Below the pieces are notes generated by a model, which made no database searches, was not told where the DNA came from, and saw nothing but the letters and a program-made list of their open reading frames with translations. 13,683 nt of DNA from positions 1-13,683 of the forward strand of contig CABKMZ010000045.1 in NCBI GenBank assembly GCA_902373545.1, written 5' to 3'. The stretch is from an uncultured Actinomyces sp. (GTDB lineage Bacteria > Actinomycetota > Actinomycetes > Actinomycetales > Actinomycetaceae). The first letter of the stretch is position 1. Each line of letters opens with the position of its first letter. A program made the position numbers and the translations under genes. This document shows, piece after piece, positions 5,506 through 13,502 of this stretch.

Positions 5506-6855
5506 ATGAGTAACACTCCCACCCCCCACCGCCGGGTCATCACACGCAAAGTCGTCGACTGGGCGGCCTGGGACTGGGGCAGCGCCGCCTTCAACGCGGT
5601 GGCCACCACCTTCGTTTTTACGACGTACCTGACCAGCGATGGCGTCTTCACGGATAAGGGCACGGCCGCGACGTGGCTGAGCAACGGCATGACGATCGCG
5701 GGCCTGTTCATCGCGCTCCTCGCACCCATCACGGGCCAGCGCGCCGATCGACGAGGCCGTGGCGGGGTGTGGCTCGGATGGTTTACCGGGGCGGTTGTCC
5801 TGTGCATGCTCGCCATGTACTTCGTCCACCCCGAGTCGGTGCTCGGACCCAAGGGCGCCCTGATGCTCGGTATCGCGCTGCTGGGTCTGGGCAACGTGTT
5901 CTTCGAGTTCGCCTCCGTGAACTACAACGCGATGCTTAACCACCTGGGCGAGAAGGAAGACCGGGGTAAGATCTCGGGCTTCGGCTGGGCGTCAGGCTAT
6001 ATCGGCGGCATCGTCCTGCTGCTCATCCTCTACGTCGGCCTCATCGGCGTGAACGTGCTGAACGTGCCCACGGACGAGTACCTGCCGATCCGCATCTCCA
6101 TGGTGATCGCCGCCCTGTGGCTGGGCGGCTTCGCGATCCCCGTCCTGCTCAACCCCCCGCTGCCCGCGAAGGTGTCGACCGGGGATGAGCACGAGTCGAT
6201 CATTGACTCCTACAAGCTCCTGTGGCGCACGATCGTCACCCTCAAGCGCGAGGCCCCGCACACGCTCTTCTTCCTCATCGCCTCGGCCGTGTTCCGCGAC
6301 GGCCTGGCGGGCGTGTTCACCTTCGGTGCCGTCCTGGCCAAGACGGCCTTCGGCTTCAGCGCGGGTGACGTCATGATCTTCGCGATCGCCGCGAACATCG
6401 TCGCTGGCCTGGCCACCGTCGCCTTCGGGTGGGTGGACGACAAGATCGGCCCGAAGAAGGTCATCATCCTGTCCCTGTGCGCCATGGTCGTCGCCGGCTT
6501 CGGCGTCTTCTTCCTGCACGCCCGCGGCCCCATCGTCTTCTGGACCCTCGGCCTGGTCCTGTGCGTCTTCGTCGGCCCCACCCAGTCCGCGTCGCGCTCC
6601 TTCCTGTCGCGCATCATCCCCGCGGGCCGCGAAGGCGAGGTCTTCGGTCTCTACGCGACGACCGGGCGCGCCGTGTCCTTCATGGCCCCCGCCATGTACG
6701 GCCTCTTCCTGTTCATCGGCAAGGCCCTCACGCCTGCCGGCGAGGACTACACCTACTGGGGCATCCTCGGCATCATGCTGATCCTCGCCGCCGGCCTGGC
6801 ACTCACCCTGCCCGTCAAGGCCGACCGCGCCACGCTCGACCACATGAACGACTGA
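5506..6855 (+). CDS. UMF1-type major facilitator superfamily transporter
   Basis: 449 residues, rich in membrane helices, with the layout of a 12-helix MFS permease. The N-terminal signature VVDWAAWDWGSAAFN (16-30) matches the W-x-x-YDW-x-x-SAF motif of the UMF1 family, which is related to yeast vacuolar Atg22. GQRADRRGR (77-85) is the cytoplasmic loop 2-3 motif. SGFGWASGYIGG and QSASRSFLSRIIP are further family-like stretches. The substrate is unknown for bacterial members. ATG 5506 is preceded by AAAGGAG (5490-5496) at nine bases, a strong site; the in-frame ATG at 5443 has none. The gene is divergent from paralogue D and convergent with paralogue E. It looks complete and ordinary, and its codon use resembles that of the neighbouring genes. 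It may be a resident housekeeping permease that the two paralogue arrays happen to flank. Confidence 0.92.
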   Translation: MSNTPTPHRRVITRKVVDWAAWDWGSAAFNAVATTFVFTTYLTSDGVFTDKGTAATWLSNGMTIAGLFIALLAPITGQRADRRGRGGVWLGWFTGAVVLCMLAMYFVHPESVLGPKGALMLGIALLGLGNVFFEFASVNYNAMLNHLGEKEDRGKISGFGWASGYIGGIVLLLILYVGLIGVNVLNVPTDEYLPIRISMVIAALWLGGFAIPVLLNPPLPAKVSTGDEHESIIDSYKLLWRTIVTLKREAPHTLFFLIASAVFRDGLAGVFTFGAVLAKTAFGFSAGDVMIFAIAANIVAGLATVAFGWVDDKIGPKKVIILSLCAMVVAGFGVFFLHARGPIVFWTLGLVLCVFVGPTQSASRSFLSRIIPAGREGEVFGLYATTGRAVSFMAPAMYGLFLFIGKALTPAGEDYTYWGILGIMLILAAGLALTLPVKADRATLDHMND

Positions 6856-6863
6856 GCCACCCA

Positions 6864-6903
6864 GGGGCACGAGGCCGCCCAGGCGCGCCCCGGCCTCGTC
6901 CCC
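6864..6903 (+). terminator. GC-rich hairpin after the transporter gene
   Basis: GGGG-C-ACGAGGCCG (6864-6877) pairs with CGGCCTCGT-CCCC (6891-6903), leaving one bulged base. It starts nine bases after the stop codon. No T-run follows, as is common in high-GC actinobacteria. Confidence 0.55.
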
Positions 6904-6923
6904 GAGGGCCCTGCGCCACACAC

Positions 6924-6969
6924 ATCGTCCCCGACGCGACCGAGCATGTCTTCGGCCGTCGGGGACGAT
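6924..6969. terminator. Bidirectional terminator-like hairpin between convergent genes
   Basis: ATCGTCCCCGACG (6924-6936) and CGTCGGGGACGAT (6957-6969) form a perfect 13-bp stem with a 20-base loop; CCGA/TCGG inside can extend it. It lies between the convergent ends of the transporter gene and paralogue E, ending 16 bases beyond the stop of E. It probably ends transcription from both sides. Confidence 0.7.
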
Positions 6970-6985
6970 TCCGTATCCGGGCAGC

Positions 6986-8413
6986 CTACGGGGAGGCCGG
7001 AGTGAAGGCGGTGAGCGTCTCGTTGCCCGACGCGATGAGCAGGTCATCGTAGGCCCACGCGATCGTCGACGCAGCGTTGAGTTCCGACGACACGTACGTC
7101 GCCTGCTCCTCCATGCCGAAAAAGAACGAGTCCCCCAGAGCGGAACTGACGCTTCGTACGTACGCCGCCGAGCCGTCGGCGGAGGCGCGCACGACCTGGG
7201 GGTCAAAGCCCTGCGGATACAAGGCCTGCGTCGGGAAACTATCCCCCGGATTGATGTCGGTCGTATCGCCGCCGTCGGTGGGGGTGAGCGTCAGGACCAG
7301 CGCGGTGCCCGGGGAAGAGCCCGGACACTGGACGCTCGCCGTCGTCCACGGCGCGACGCCGCTCGTCAGGAAACCACCCAGCTCCTCCAGGGTGGGGACT
7401 CGCCCGTCTGCCGCCGGCACGCGCGTCAACTCCGCCCCGGCCTCGTAGGTCCCAACCACCGCCCCCGCAGCGCTGTACGCCGTGGAGGAGCCCTCGCCCG
7501 AGACGAGCACCCCGTCGCTGGCCAGGGTCACCATGGGGGACAGCGCCCCATCCGGCGCGGGAGCATCCCCGAGCGTCGTGACCTCGCCCGTGCGGGGATG
7601 AACGACCTGCGGGGCCTCGTGCGCCACGTCCACCGGGACGACGACGGTGGCCTCGTCGCCGCTGCCGACAACGGCGCTCGCGGGCGTCGTGAGGAGCGAG
7701 GGGCTCAGCCCCGCGCGGCTTTGGGGCGAGGTCGTGGCGGACCACAGCTGCGTCCACTCGCCCGCGTTGAACTGCCAGCCCGCGCAGGCCTCGACGGTGT
7801 CGCAGGTGACCAGGATGTCGTCGACCACCCCCATCGCCAGGGCCGCCCCCCAGGGGGCCGCCGTCAACGTTGAGCTCTCCCTGTCCACGACAAGGCCGCT
7901 GAAGAAGATGTGGTCCTGCGTCGAGGCCGAGGCCGGGGCCGCGTAGGGGAGGATCCGGTCCGGCTTGGGGCCGCTTGTGGTCCACAGAATGGTCGGGTTG
8001 ACGCCGGAGATGTCGTAGGCGGACAGGGTCGAGGTCGCCTCATCACCGATGCCGTAGGTGAGCACGTACAGCGTGGATCCCTCGACGAGGAGCTGGGCGG
8101 GCACGGCGGACGGCGCGATGTCCAGGGTCCACGCGGTCGCCACCCCCGAATTCCATGCGGGGGACAGGGTGTTCGTGTTGGTCGCCTGTCCGTGATACCC
8201 ACGCACCTGCGAATCCGCCAACAGCTCGACCCCCGCCGCTCGTATGTCACTGTGCGGCACGGGGTAGGGTGCCGGGCCCAGGTAGAGGCGCGCAATGAGG
8301 CCAAGGACGACGCCGAGGACCGTCAGGAGGCCGAACTTGGCCAGGGGGGAAAGGCCCCGTTTGCGCGCCGAGGACGCATCGGAGAAGTCACCCGGAGGGT
8401 CGATGAACGTCAC
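6986..8413 (-). CDS. Single-pass membrane protein with large external beta-rich domain, paralogue E
   Basis: 475 residues from a GTG start at 8413, with AAAGAG five bases upstream. A short cytoplasmic tail (1-25) is followed by one hydrophobic helix (27-46) and an external region of about 430 residues. Family marks: GYHGQATNTNTLSPAWNSG (72-90), VATAWTLDI, EGSTLYVL (111-118), LSAYDISGVNP (130-140) and ILWTT, all reminiscent of repeating blades in PQQ-like propellers, which I infer rather than see. APWG (186-189) and CDTVEACAGW (204-213) give the conserved C-x5-C-x-G-W pair, likely a disulfide. The end reads WAYDDLLIASGNETLTAFTPASP. There is no lipobox or catalytic motif. It lies 33 bases after F and is the last gene of the series; the terminator hairpin follows. 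Function unknown. Confidence 0.85.
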   Translation of the reverse strand: MTFIDPPGDFSDASSARKRGLSPLAKFGLLTVLGVVLGLIARLYLGPAPYPVPHSDIRAAGVELLADSQVRGYHGQATNTNTLSPAWNSGVATAWTLDIAPSAVPAQLLVEGSTLYVLTYGIGDEATSTLSAYDISGVNPTILWTTSGPKPDRILPYAAPASASTQDHIFFSGLVVDRESSTLTAAPWGAALAMGVVDDILVTCDTVEACAGWQFNAGEWTQLWSATTSPQSRAGLSPSLLTTPASAVVGSGDEATVVVPVDVAHEAPQVVHPRTGEVTTLGDAPAPDGALSPMVTLASDGVLVSGEGSSTAYSAAGAVVGTYEAGAELTRVPAADGRVPTLEELGGFLTSGVAPWTTASVQCPGSSPGTALVLTLTPTDGGDTTDINPGDSFPTQALYPQGFDPQVVRASADGSAAYVRSVSSALGDSFFFGMEEQATYVSSELNAASTIAWAYDDLLIASGNETLTAFTPASP

Positions 8414-8446
8414 GTCAACTCTTTTCTGTCGCAGGGGCCGACTCGG

Positions 8447-9838
8447 TCACGGGTTCGTCGGTGTGAAGGCCACGATGCCGCTGTTCGTGACGCCGACGAC
8501 GAGGTCGTCGAACACCCACGTGAGCGCCGTGGCGGAGGTGAGTTCGGCCGATCCGTGCGCGACCTGCCCCGACACGTCGAAAAACAGTTTCGTGTGCGTG
8601 CCCTCGTCTTTTTCGGCGTAGAGCACCGAGCCGTCGGAACTGGCGCGCACCTGAGCGGGCCAAAACTGCGGGATGGTGGTGGCCAGATCGTTCTTGTTGG
8701 GATCCAGATCGTGAATGGCACTGGCGTCGGTGAGCTCCATTGTCAGCACGAAGCGGGGGTGATTCGCGCTGATGGGAGGGACCCTCACCGTCGCGGTCGA
8801 CCACGCGGGGACCCCGCCGTCCAGGAAGGTGCCCAGTTCGGACACGGTGGGGACGCGCCCGTCGCGCGTCGGTGTCCTGTGTACCTCCGAGCGCGACTGC
8901 GCGCCTACGACAAAGCCCTCGGCGTCGTAGAGCACCGCCGTGTTCCGGTCCGCGACGACGAGGCCGTCGCTGGCGAGTATCAGGTCGCGGGGCCTTGCGG
9001 CGGACTGGGCGTGAGGGTCGGCCAGGTTCGTGATCCTCCCGGTGCGCGGGTCGAGGATCTGCGGCGGATGAAGGGACAGGTCGATGGGCAAGACGACGGA
9101 TGCGTTCTCGCCGGTGCCGATCACAGGCCTCTCGGGGTAGGTGATCTGCTCGTCCGTGGGCTTTTCTGTGGTCTGGGGGCCGGTGGCGGAGCTCCACGTG
9201 AGCTCCCACGAGGATGCCTCCAACGTCCAACCGGAGCAGGCCTCGTTACCGTCGCAGACCACGACGGTATCCCCGACGGCCGTCAGAGCGTGCGCGTCCT
9301 TCCACGGCACGAGGGACAGCGCGCCCGTCGTCGTATCGACGACCAGTCGGTCGATGATCAGGAGGTGTGCGACGGGAACCACGTGGGACGCAACGAAGGA
9401 GGGCGGCGCCGTGCCCGCCGTGCTCCACAACTCGCGGGGCTGGTCTCCAGAGACGTCGTAGGCCACGACGGTGATATCGAGGGAATGATGGTCCTGGGAC
9501 TGGAAGAGGGCGTACAGGGTGGTGCCCTGCGCGTAGATGAGCGGCTTGGGGCCGATGCTCGTCACCTCGTAGGGGATCCTCCACGCGGTTGTGACGCCGA
9601 AGGCCCAGGTGGGGGAAATCGCGCCCGTGGCCTCCCCGTTCCCGGAGTAGCCGACGGCGGGCTGGGGGTCGTAGGATCGCTGCTTGTCCGCGTGGGGCGT
9701 GGGAATGCTCCGCTGGAAGCTGACGATGATGACGACGACCGCGACGACGAGCAGGACGAGGGCGCCGGCGAGCAGGGGTGCGCCCGCGCGGCGCAGAGGC
9801 CTCGCTGTCGGTGCGCGCTCGGGCGTGCGATCGCTCAT
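8447..9838 (-). CDS. Single-pass membrane protein with large external beta-rich domain, paralogue F
   Basis: 463 residues. An Arg-rich tail (1-19) precedes one helix (21-41). The external region shows the family series: SPTWAFGVTTAWRI (75-88), AQGTTLYALF (103-112), VVAYDVSGDQPRELWST (124-140), VPWKDA, VVCDGNEACSGW (193-204, with C195 and C201 in C-x5-C-x-G-W spacing), PQILDPRTGRITNL, ASDGLVV, GRVPTVSELGTFL, and TWVFDDLVVGVTNSGIVAFTP at the end. F differs from E, G and H in having GYSGNGEATGAI where they have GYHGTATNTNELS or similar. ATG 9838 follows GAAGGAG at eight bases, a good ribosome site. It lies 27 bases after G, so it is probably cotranscribed with G and E. Function unknown. Confidence 0.87.
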   Translation of the reverse strand: MSDRTPERAPTARPLRRAGAPLLAGALVLLVVAVVVIIVSFQRSIPTPHADKQRSYDPQPAVGYSGNGEATGAISPTWAFGVTTAWRIPYEVTSIGPKPLIYAQGTTLYALFQSQDHHSLDITVVAYDVSGDQPRELWSTAGTAPPSFVASHVVPVAHLLIIDRLVVDTTTGALSLVPWKDAHALTAVGDTVVVCDGNEACSGWTLEASSWELTWSSATGPQTTEKPTDEQITYPERPVIGTGENASVVLPIDLSLHPPQILDPRTGRITNLADPHAQSAARPRDLILASDGLVVADRNTAVLYDAEGFVVGAQSRSEVHRTPTRDGRVPTVSELGTFLDGGVPAWSTATVRVPPISANHPRFVLTMELTDASAIHDLDPNKNDLATTIPQFWPAQVRASSDGSVLYAEKDEGTHTKLFFDVSGQVAHGSAELTSATALTWVFDDLVVGVTNSGIVAFTPTNP

Positions 9839-9865
9839 GGGACGCTCCTTCGCTGTGGAACGAGG

Positions 9866-11458
9866 TTATGCCTCTGGCGGCGTGAAGGCGACGATCTGGC
9901 CGCGGGAGACTCCGATGAGCAGGTCGTCGAAGGCCCACACGAGGTTCTCCGCGCGATCCAGGTCGTTGGCCACGTAGAGGGTCAGGCCGTCCAGATCGAC
10001 GAAGTAGGAGGCCATCGTGTAGCCCTCATCGAGGCGAACGTAGGCCACCGTGGCACCGGAGTCGACTCGCAAGTCCGATACCTCGAAATCATGCTTGTCG
10101 TGGTTGGATCCGAAGTAATCGGGCATATTGACGGAGCGGCTGTTCGCTGACGCGGTGGGGTGCACGTGCAGTATCTTGTCGTCGTGAGCGCGGCCCGCGT
10201 AGTAGAGGTCATCGTGCTCGAGATAGACGGAGGCTGTGGTCCACGGCGCTTGGTCGGACGTGTCCCGCAGAAAACCGGTGAGCTCCTCCAGCGTCGGGGT
10301 ATGACCGTCGTAGGTCGGGCGTACGCCCCCGCTATGGATGTAGTCGGTCTCCACGAAGCGTCCCGTGGTGTCGTAGACGCTAAAGCTTTTCTCCCTCTCC
10401 ACTACGAGCCCGTCGCTCGCGGGGATGAGCGTCGGGTGCTGAGATGCGTCGTTCGTGGGGTCCTTCCCGAGGGTGGTGACCGCTCCCGTGCGAGGGTCCA
10501 CGATCTGCGGGGCGAAGGAGGCTAGGCGAACGGGCACGATGACGGCGGCCGTCGAACCCTCGCCAATGACGCCGTTCGATGGGCGTGACACCTCCGAGAA
10601 CAGCACGCCGCTGGCTTGTTGCGGCGAAGTCGCCGCGCTCCAGCGCTGCGTCCACGTGCCCGATTCGAGCACCCATCCGGTGCAGGTTGCGACCGTGTCG
10701 CAGGTGACCAGGTTTCCGTCAACGACCCCGATGGGCAGGTCGGCTCCCCAGGGCGCCAGGCTCTGGTCGCCGTTCGCCTTGTCGACGATGATGCCGCCGA
10801 TCAGAAGCTGGGTCTCGGTGGTGATGGGGCCGGGCGCACGAACGGCGCCGGCACTGGGAGAGTGAGGCCCGGTCGTGGTCCACAGAGTGAGCGGCTCGTT
10901 CCCGGAGATGTCGTAGGCGGTCACGCTCGTGTCAGCGTCATCCTGCGTGCCCTCAAGCACGGCGTACAGGGTGGTTCCCTCAGCGATCAGCAGCGGGGCG
11001 CGGGAATCGTCGTCCAGCGGGATCGTCCATGCCGTCGCGAGGCCCGACACCCACTGAGGAGACAGCTCGTTCGTGTTGGTCGCCGTCCCGTGGTAGCCGA
11101 TCGGGGTGGGATCCATTGACGCCTCTGAAGCTGTCGGGGACGGTGAGGGGTCGGGGTCATCGGGGTGGTGTCTGTGGTGTCTCGCCGTCGCTGCGCCGAC
11201 GATGGTTCCGCTGATGCCACCGACGGCGGCCGAGGCAACCAGAGCGGCGACGATCCCGAGCACCTGGAGGGACTTGCGCGCGCGCCGCGGGCTGGCGGCA
11301 GCAGGACCAGCGGGCGAGGGCACGCCCTGCTGAGCACGGCCCCCAGGGTCGGTGCGGGTGTCCTGAGGCGGCTGGGGCATCGGGATCTGGGCCGTCGGCT
11401 GGGGGACCGGTGTCTGGGGAATCGGGCTGCCCGTGCTCTGATGATCGTCGTTGCTCAT
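9866..11458 (-). CDS. Single-pass membrane protein with Pro-rich tail and external beta-rich domain, paralogue G
   Basis: 530 residues. The cytoplasmic tail (1-63) is rich in Pro and Gln, with PQTPVPQPTAQIPMPQPPQ near its start. A Gly/Ala-rich helix lies at about 64-92, then a His/Asp/Pro linker (RHHRHHPDDPDPSPSP). Family marks follow: GYHGTATNTNELSPQW (121-136), ATAWTIPL, AEGTTLYAVL, VTAYDISGNEPLTLWTT, APWG (235-238), CDTVATCTGW (253-262, C253 and C259), PQIVDPRTGAVTTLG, TPTLEELTGFL and WAFDDLLIGVSRGQIVAFTP. The start MSNDD is shared with H. No ribosome site precedes the ATG; instead a -10-like TAGAAA ends six bases before it, as for H, so translation is probably leaderless. Function unknown. 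G likely begins a G-F-E transcript. Confidence 0.87.
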   Translation of the reverse strand: MSNDDHQSTGSPIPQTPVPQPTAQIPMPQPPQDTRTDPGGRAQQGVPSPAGPAAASPRRARKSLQVLGIVAALVASAAVGGISGTIVGAATARHHRHHPDDPDPSPSPTASEASMDPTPIGYHGTATNTNELSPQWVSGLATAWTIPLDDDSRAPLLIAEGTTLYAVLEGTQDDADTSVTAYDISGNEPLTLWTTTGPHSPSAGAVRAPGPITTETQLLIGGIIVDKANGDQSLAPWGADLPIGVVDGNLVTCDTVATCTGWVLESGTWTQRWSAATSPQQASGVLFSEVSRPSNGVIGEGSTAAVIVPVRLASFAPQIVDPRTGAVTTLGKDPTNDASQHPTLIPASDGLVVEREKSFSVYDTTGRFVETDYIHSGGVRPTYDGHTPTLEELTGFLRDTSDQAPWTTASVYLEHDDLYYAGRAHDDKILHVHPTASANSRSVNMPDYFGSNHDKHDFEVSDLRVDSGATVAYVRLDEGYTMASYFVDLDGLTLYVANDLDRAENLVWAFDDLLIGVSRGQIVAFTPPEA

Positions 11459-11464
11459 GCAACG

Positions 11465-11470
11465 TTTCTA
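11465..11470 (-). promoter_or_regulatory. Candidate -10 element for leaderless paralogue G
   Basis: TAGAAA on the coding strand, preceded by GTGTGA and separated from the ATG by six bases. This matches the spacing of leaderless actinobacterial promoters, in which the A of ATG is the transcription start. The last position is not T. The same architecture precedes H. Confidence 0.45.
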
Positions 11471-11515
11471 TCACACCCGCGCGCCGGGCAGTACCGGTTG
11501 CCCGCCACGGCCTCG

Positions 11516-13330
11516 TCAGGAGGAAGCCGGCACGAAGGCCGTGACTCCCGTCTTGCTGGCGCCGATCAGCATGTCGTCGAAAACCCATGTGCGCGATTCC
11601 GCGGCGTCAAGCTCGGCAGAGTTGAAGTTCTTATTCGTCGCCGTGTCGAAGAAGTAGCTGCCCTTCGGCGCGAGGGGGAAGTCGCGAATGAACATGACTG
11701 ATCCGTCGGCGCTCGCGCGCACGTCGTTGACCAGGAAGAAACAACTGGAGGACACGTACGGACGGATGTTGTCGGGGACCGAGACCGTGCGCGTCGACGC
11801 GTCGGAGGTCAGGGTGAGCTCCAGCGTGGCGCAGTCATTGCCCGTCATCTCAACAACGCCCGTCGTCCATGAGGCGGTCTTGTCCTTCGTGAAGAAGTCA
11901 CTGAGCTGCGACAGCGTCGGAGCTCCTCCATCGCGCGTGGGCTGCGTGACGTACCGGTTTTGGTTGAAGGTCCCCCGAATGCCGCCGACGCTATCGTAGG
12001 CATACTTAGTCTTGAGCCATGGAGCTACGATGACTCCGTCGCTTGCCTGGACGAGGTCGTAGGAGATCGTGTCGTCATCTGGATCGCCCAGGTTCGTGAG
12101 CTCGCCGGTGCGGACGTTGAGGAGCTGGGGGACCTCGCGGTAGCCGGGGACAATGAGAATCGAGGCCTGCTCGCCGCTGCCGATAAGGGCGCTGTCAGGG
12201 GCCGTGTAGTCCATGTGACCCAGGCCGAAGATGCTCTGTTTCACCGTCGCAGCTTTCCACACCTGAGTCCATTCACCGGACTCCTGCGACCAGCCCGTGC
12301 AGTAGCCGTAGGTGAGGCAGGTAACCACGATGCCCTCGGAGACGCCCAGGGGGTATGCCTTGCCCCACGGGGCCTGGGTTATCGTTCCCGTCGCCTTATC
12401 AATGACGAGGTCGCGGAAAAAGAGCAGATCGTCGTCCCAGACGAACTGAGGAGTGTAGGTTTCGTATGGGTCCACCGACGTCTCAGCGTTCGTGTTCCAC
12501 AGGAGCCTTGGATCGGTTCCAGACACGTCGTAGGCCATGACCGTCACGCTTTTGCTCCGCGCCGTCGTCGGCCGATCGGAGAAGACAAGGTAGAGAGTCG
12601 ACCCCTCAGCGTGGACGTGCGGGGCGAAGATAGACATCTCGGGGTCGATGGGGATCGTCCATGCGATCGCGATCCCCGACGCCCACTCGGGCGACAGGGA
12701 GTGAGTGTTGAGCGCTGTTCCGCGGTATCCGGGCTCGCGGACCGGCTCTCCCGCCTGCTGCGTGGACGAGCGGAAAAAAGACGTCCCAATTACGATCGCG
12801 ACGACGCAGACGCAGGCGATCAGGATGAGGCGCAGGCGCTGTTTCGCGGGGGTAACGGATTCGCCGGAATCCTCGTGAGGCTCCGGCGCGGGTTCGTGGG
12901 CGAGCGGCTCATGCTTGCCCGTGTGTACGGCCAGGGACGAGGCCGGGGCTTGGATCGCCGGGCCGGGCGCGGTCGGCGAGGCGTCCGTGACCTGCGTGAG
13001 CTCGGGCTCGTCGCCGGGCGGGGCGTACGCGAGCAATTCGGCGATGTCCGGCAGGGGATCAACGCCGGGGTGGGGCGCGACGTCCGCCCCCGGGACGCCT
13101 GCCTCCGACGCGCCGGTGTCCGCCTGGCCAGCCACGGCCTCGTCGCCGGGCATGGGAGGAGCGAACCTGAGGAACTCCTCGATGTCGGGCAGGGGCGCCA
13201 GGTCCGGCAGGGGCGCGAGCTCGGGCAGCGGCGCGAAACCCGTCTGCCCCGCGGTCTCCTCCCCACTCTCGCCCGAGGGGAGGGGGTGCGTCCCGTCGGG
13301 CGGGGACCAGCGAAAGTCGTCGTTGCTCAT
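11516..13330 (-). CDS. Single-pass membrane protein with repeat-bearing cytoplasmic tail, paralogue H
   Basis: 604 residues from the ATG at 13330 (MSNDD, as in G; the frame is open to 13348 but six extra residues are unlikely). The cytoplasmic tail (1-165) is acidic and Pro/Ala-rich. It holds hexad repeats APLPEL/APLPDL at 33-50 and two copies of a longer motif, LPDIEEFLRFAPP (47-59) and LPDIAELLAYAPP (93-105). One helix lies at about 166-186. The external region carries GYRGTALNTHSLSPEWASG (201-219), AIAWTIPI, AEGSTLYLVF, VMAYDVSGTDPRLLWNT, APWG, CLTYGYCTGW (338-347, C338 and C344), SELDAAESRTWVFDDMLIGA and AFVP. A -10-like TACAAA lies six bases before the ATG and no ribosome site is present. 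H is the longest and most 5' member. Function unknown; the tail motifs look like docking sites for a cytoplasmic partner. Confidence 0.87.
   Translation of the reverse strand: MSNDDFRWSPPDGTHPLPSGESGEETAGQTGFAPLPELAPLPDLAPLPDIEEFLRFAPPMPGDEAVAGQADTGASEAGVPGADVAPHPGVDPLPDIAELLAYAPPGDEPELTQVTDASPTAPGPAIQAPASSLAVHTGKHEPLAHEPAPEPHEDSGESVTPAKQRLRLILIACVCVVAIVIGTSFFRSSTQQAGEPVREPGYRGTALNTHSLSPEWASGIAIAWTIPIDPEMSIFAPHVHAEGSTLYLVFSDRPTTARSKSVTVMAYDVSGTDPRLLWNTNAETSVDPYETYTPQFVWDDDLLFFRDLVIDKATGTITQAPWGKAYPLGVSEGIVVTCLTYGYCTGWSQESGEWTQVWKAATVKQSIFGLGHMDYTAPDSALIGSGEQASILIVPGYREVPQLLNVRTGELTNLGDPDDDTISYDLVQASDGVIVAPWLKTKYAYDSVGGIRGTFNQNRYVTQPTRDGGAPTLSQLSDFFTKDKTASWTTGVVEMTGNDCATLELTLTSDASTRTVSVPDNIRPYVSSSCFFLVNDVRASADGSVMFIRDFPLAPKGSYFFDTATNKNFNSAELDAAESRTWVFDDMLIGASKTGVTAFVPASS
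13186..13239. repeat. Three 18-bp repeats coding for PLPDLA hexads in H
   Basis: Units 13186-13203, 13204-13221 and 13222-13239, of the pattern CSGGCAGSGGCGCSARVY, encode six-residue repeats (APLPDL) in the tail of H. A homologous but purer array lies at 13431-13502. Confidence 0.75.
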
Positions 13331-13336
13331 GGGGCG

Positions 13337-13342
13337 TTTGTA
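13337..13342 (-). promoter_or_regulatory. Candidate -10 element for leaderless paralogue H
   Basis: TACAAA on the coding strand, preceded by GTGTGG and six bases before the ATG at 13330. Same spacing and context as at G: GTGTGRTASAAACG is shared, followed by five or six bases and ATGAGCAACGACGA. Confidence 0.45.
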
Positions 13343-13430
13343 CCACACGCGCGTGCCAGCCGGCGCGGATTGGCTGCCACGGCCCCGTACGCGATAACGG
13401 GCGGGGTGTCGTTCAGGAAATCACCGATGT

Positions 13431-13502
13431 CGGGCAGCGGTGCGAGATCGGGCAACGTCGCGAGATCGGGCAGCGGTGCGAGATCGGGCAACGGAGCAAA
13501 CC
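13431..13502. repeat. Four 18-bp tandem repeats (PLPDLA hexads)
   Basis: Units 13431-13448 and 13467-13484 are identical (CGGGCAGCGGTGCGAGAT). Unit 13449-13466 differs at three bases, and 13485-13502 is a diverging end copy. In the relic they encode PLPDLA repeats. Perfect identity of alternate units suggests recent slippage or unequal exchange. Confidence 0.85.

Noticed and set aside
5992..7206. 404-codon minus-strand frame across the transporter gene
   Set aside because: It spans the transporter coding region, the terminator hairpins and the end of E. Its composition is Arg/Gly/Asp-rich and it has no recognisable domain.
7910..10150. Very long + strand open frame (746 codons) opposite E, F and G
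   Set aside because: An antisense shadow of GC-rich coding DNA. Its translation is low-complexity (Arg, Gly, His, Asp), while the minus-strand frames are conserved paralogues.
12770..12850. Cysteines in the H membrane helix (IACVCVV) as a lipoprotein box
   Set aside because: They lie inside a helix about 170 residues from the N-terminus without lipobox context; E, F and G also lack a lipobox.
13431..13502. Short regular repeats that might suggest a CRISPR array
   Set aside because: The 18-bp units are directly adjacent with no spacers and encode in-frame PLPDLA hexads, so they are coding tandem repeats.
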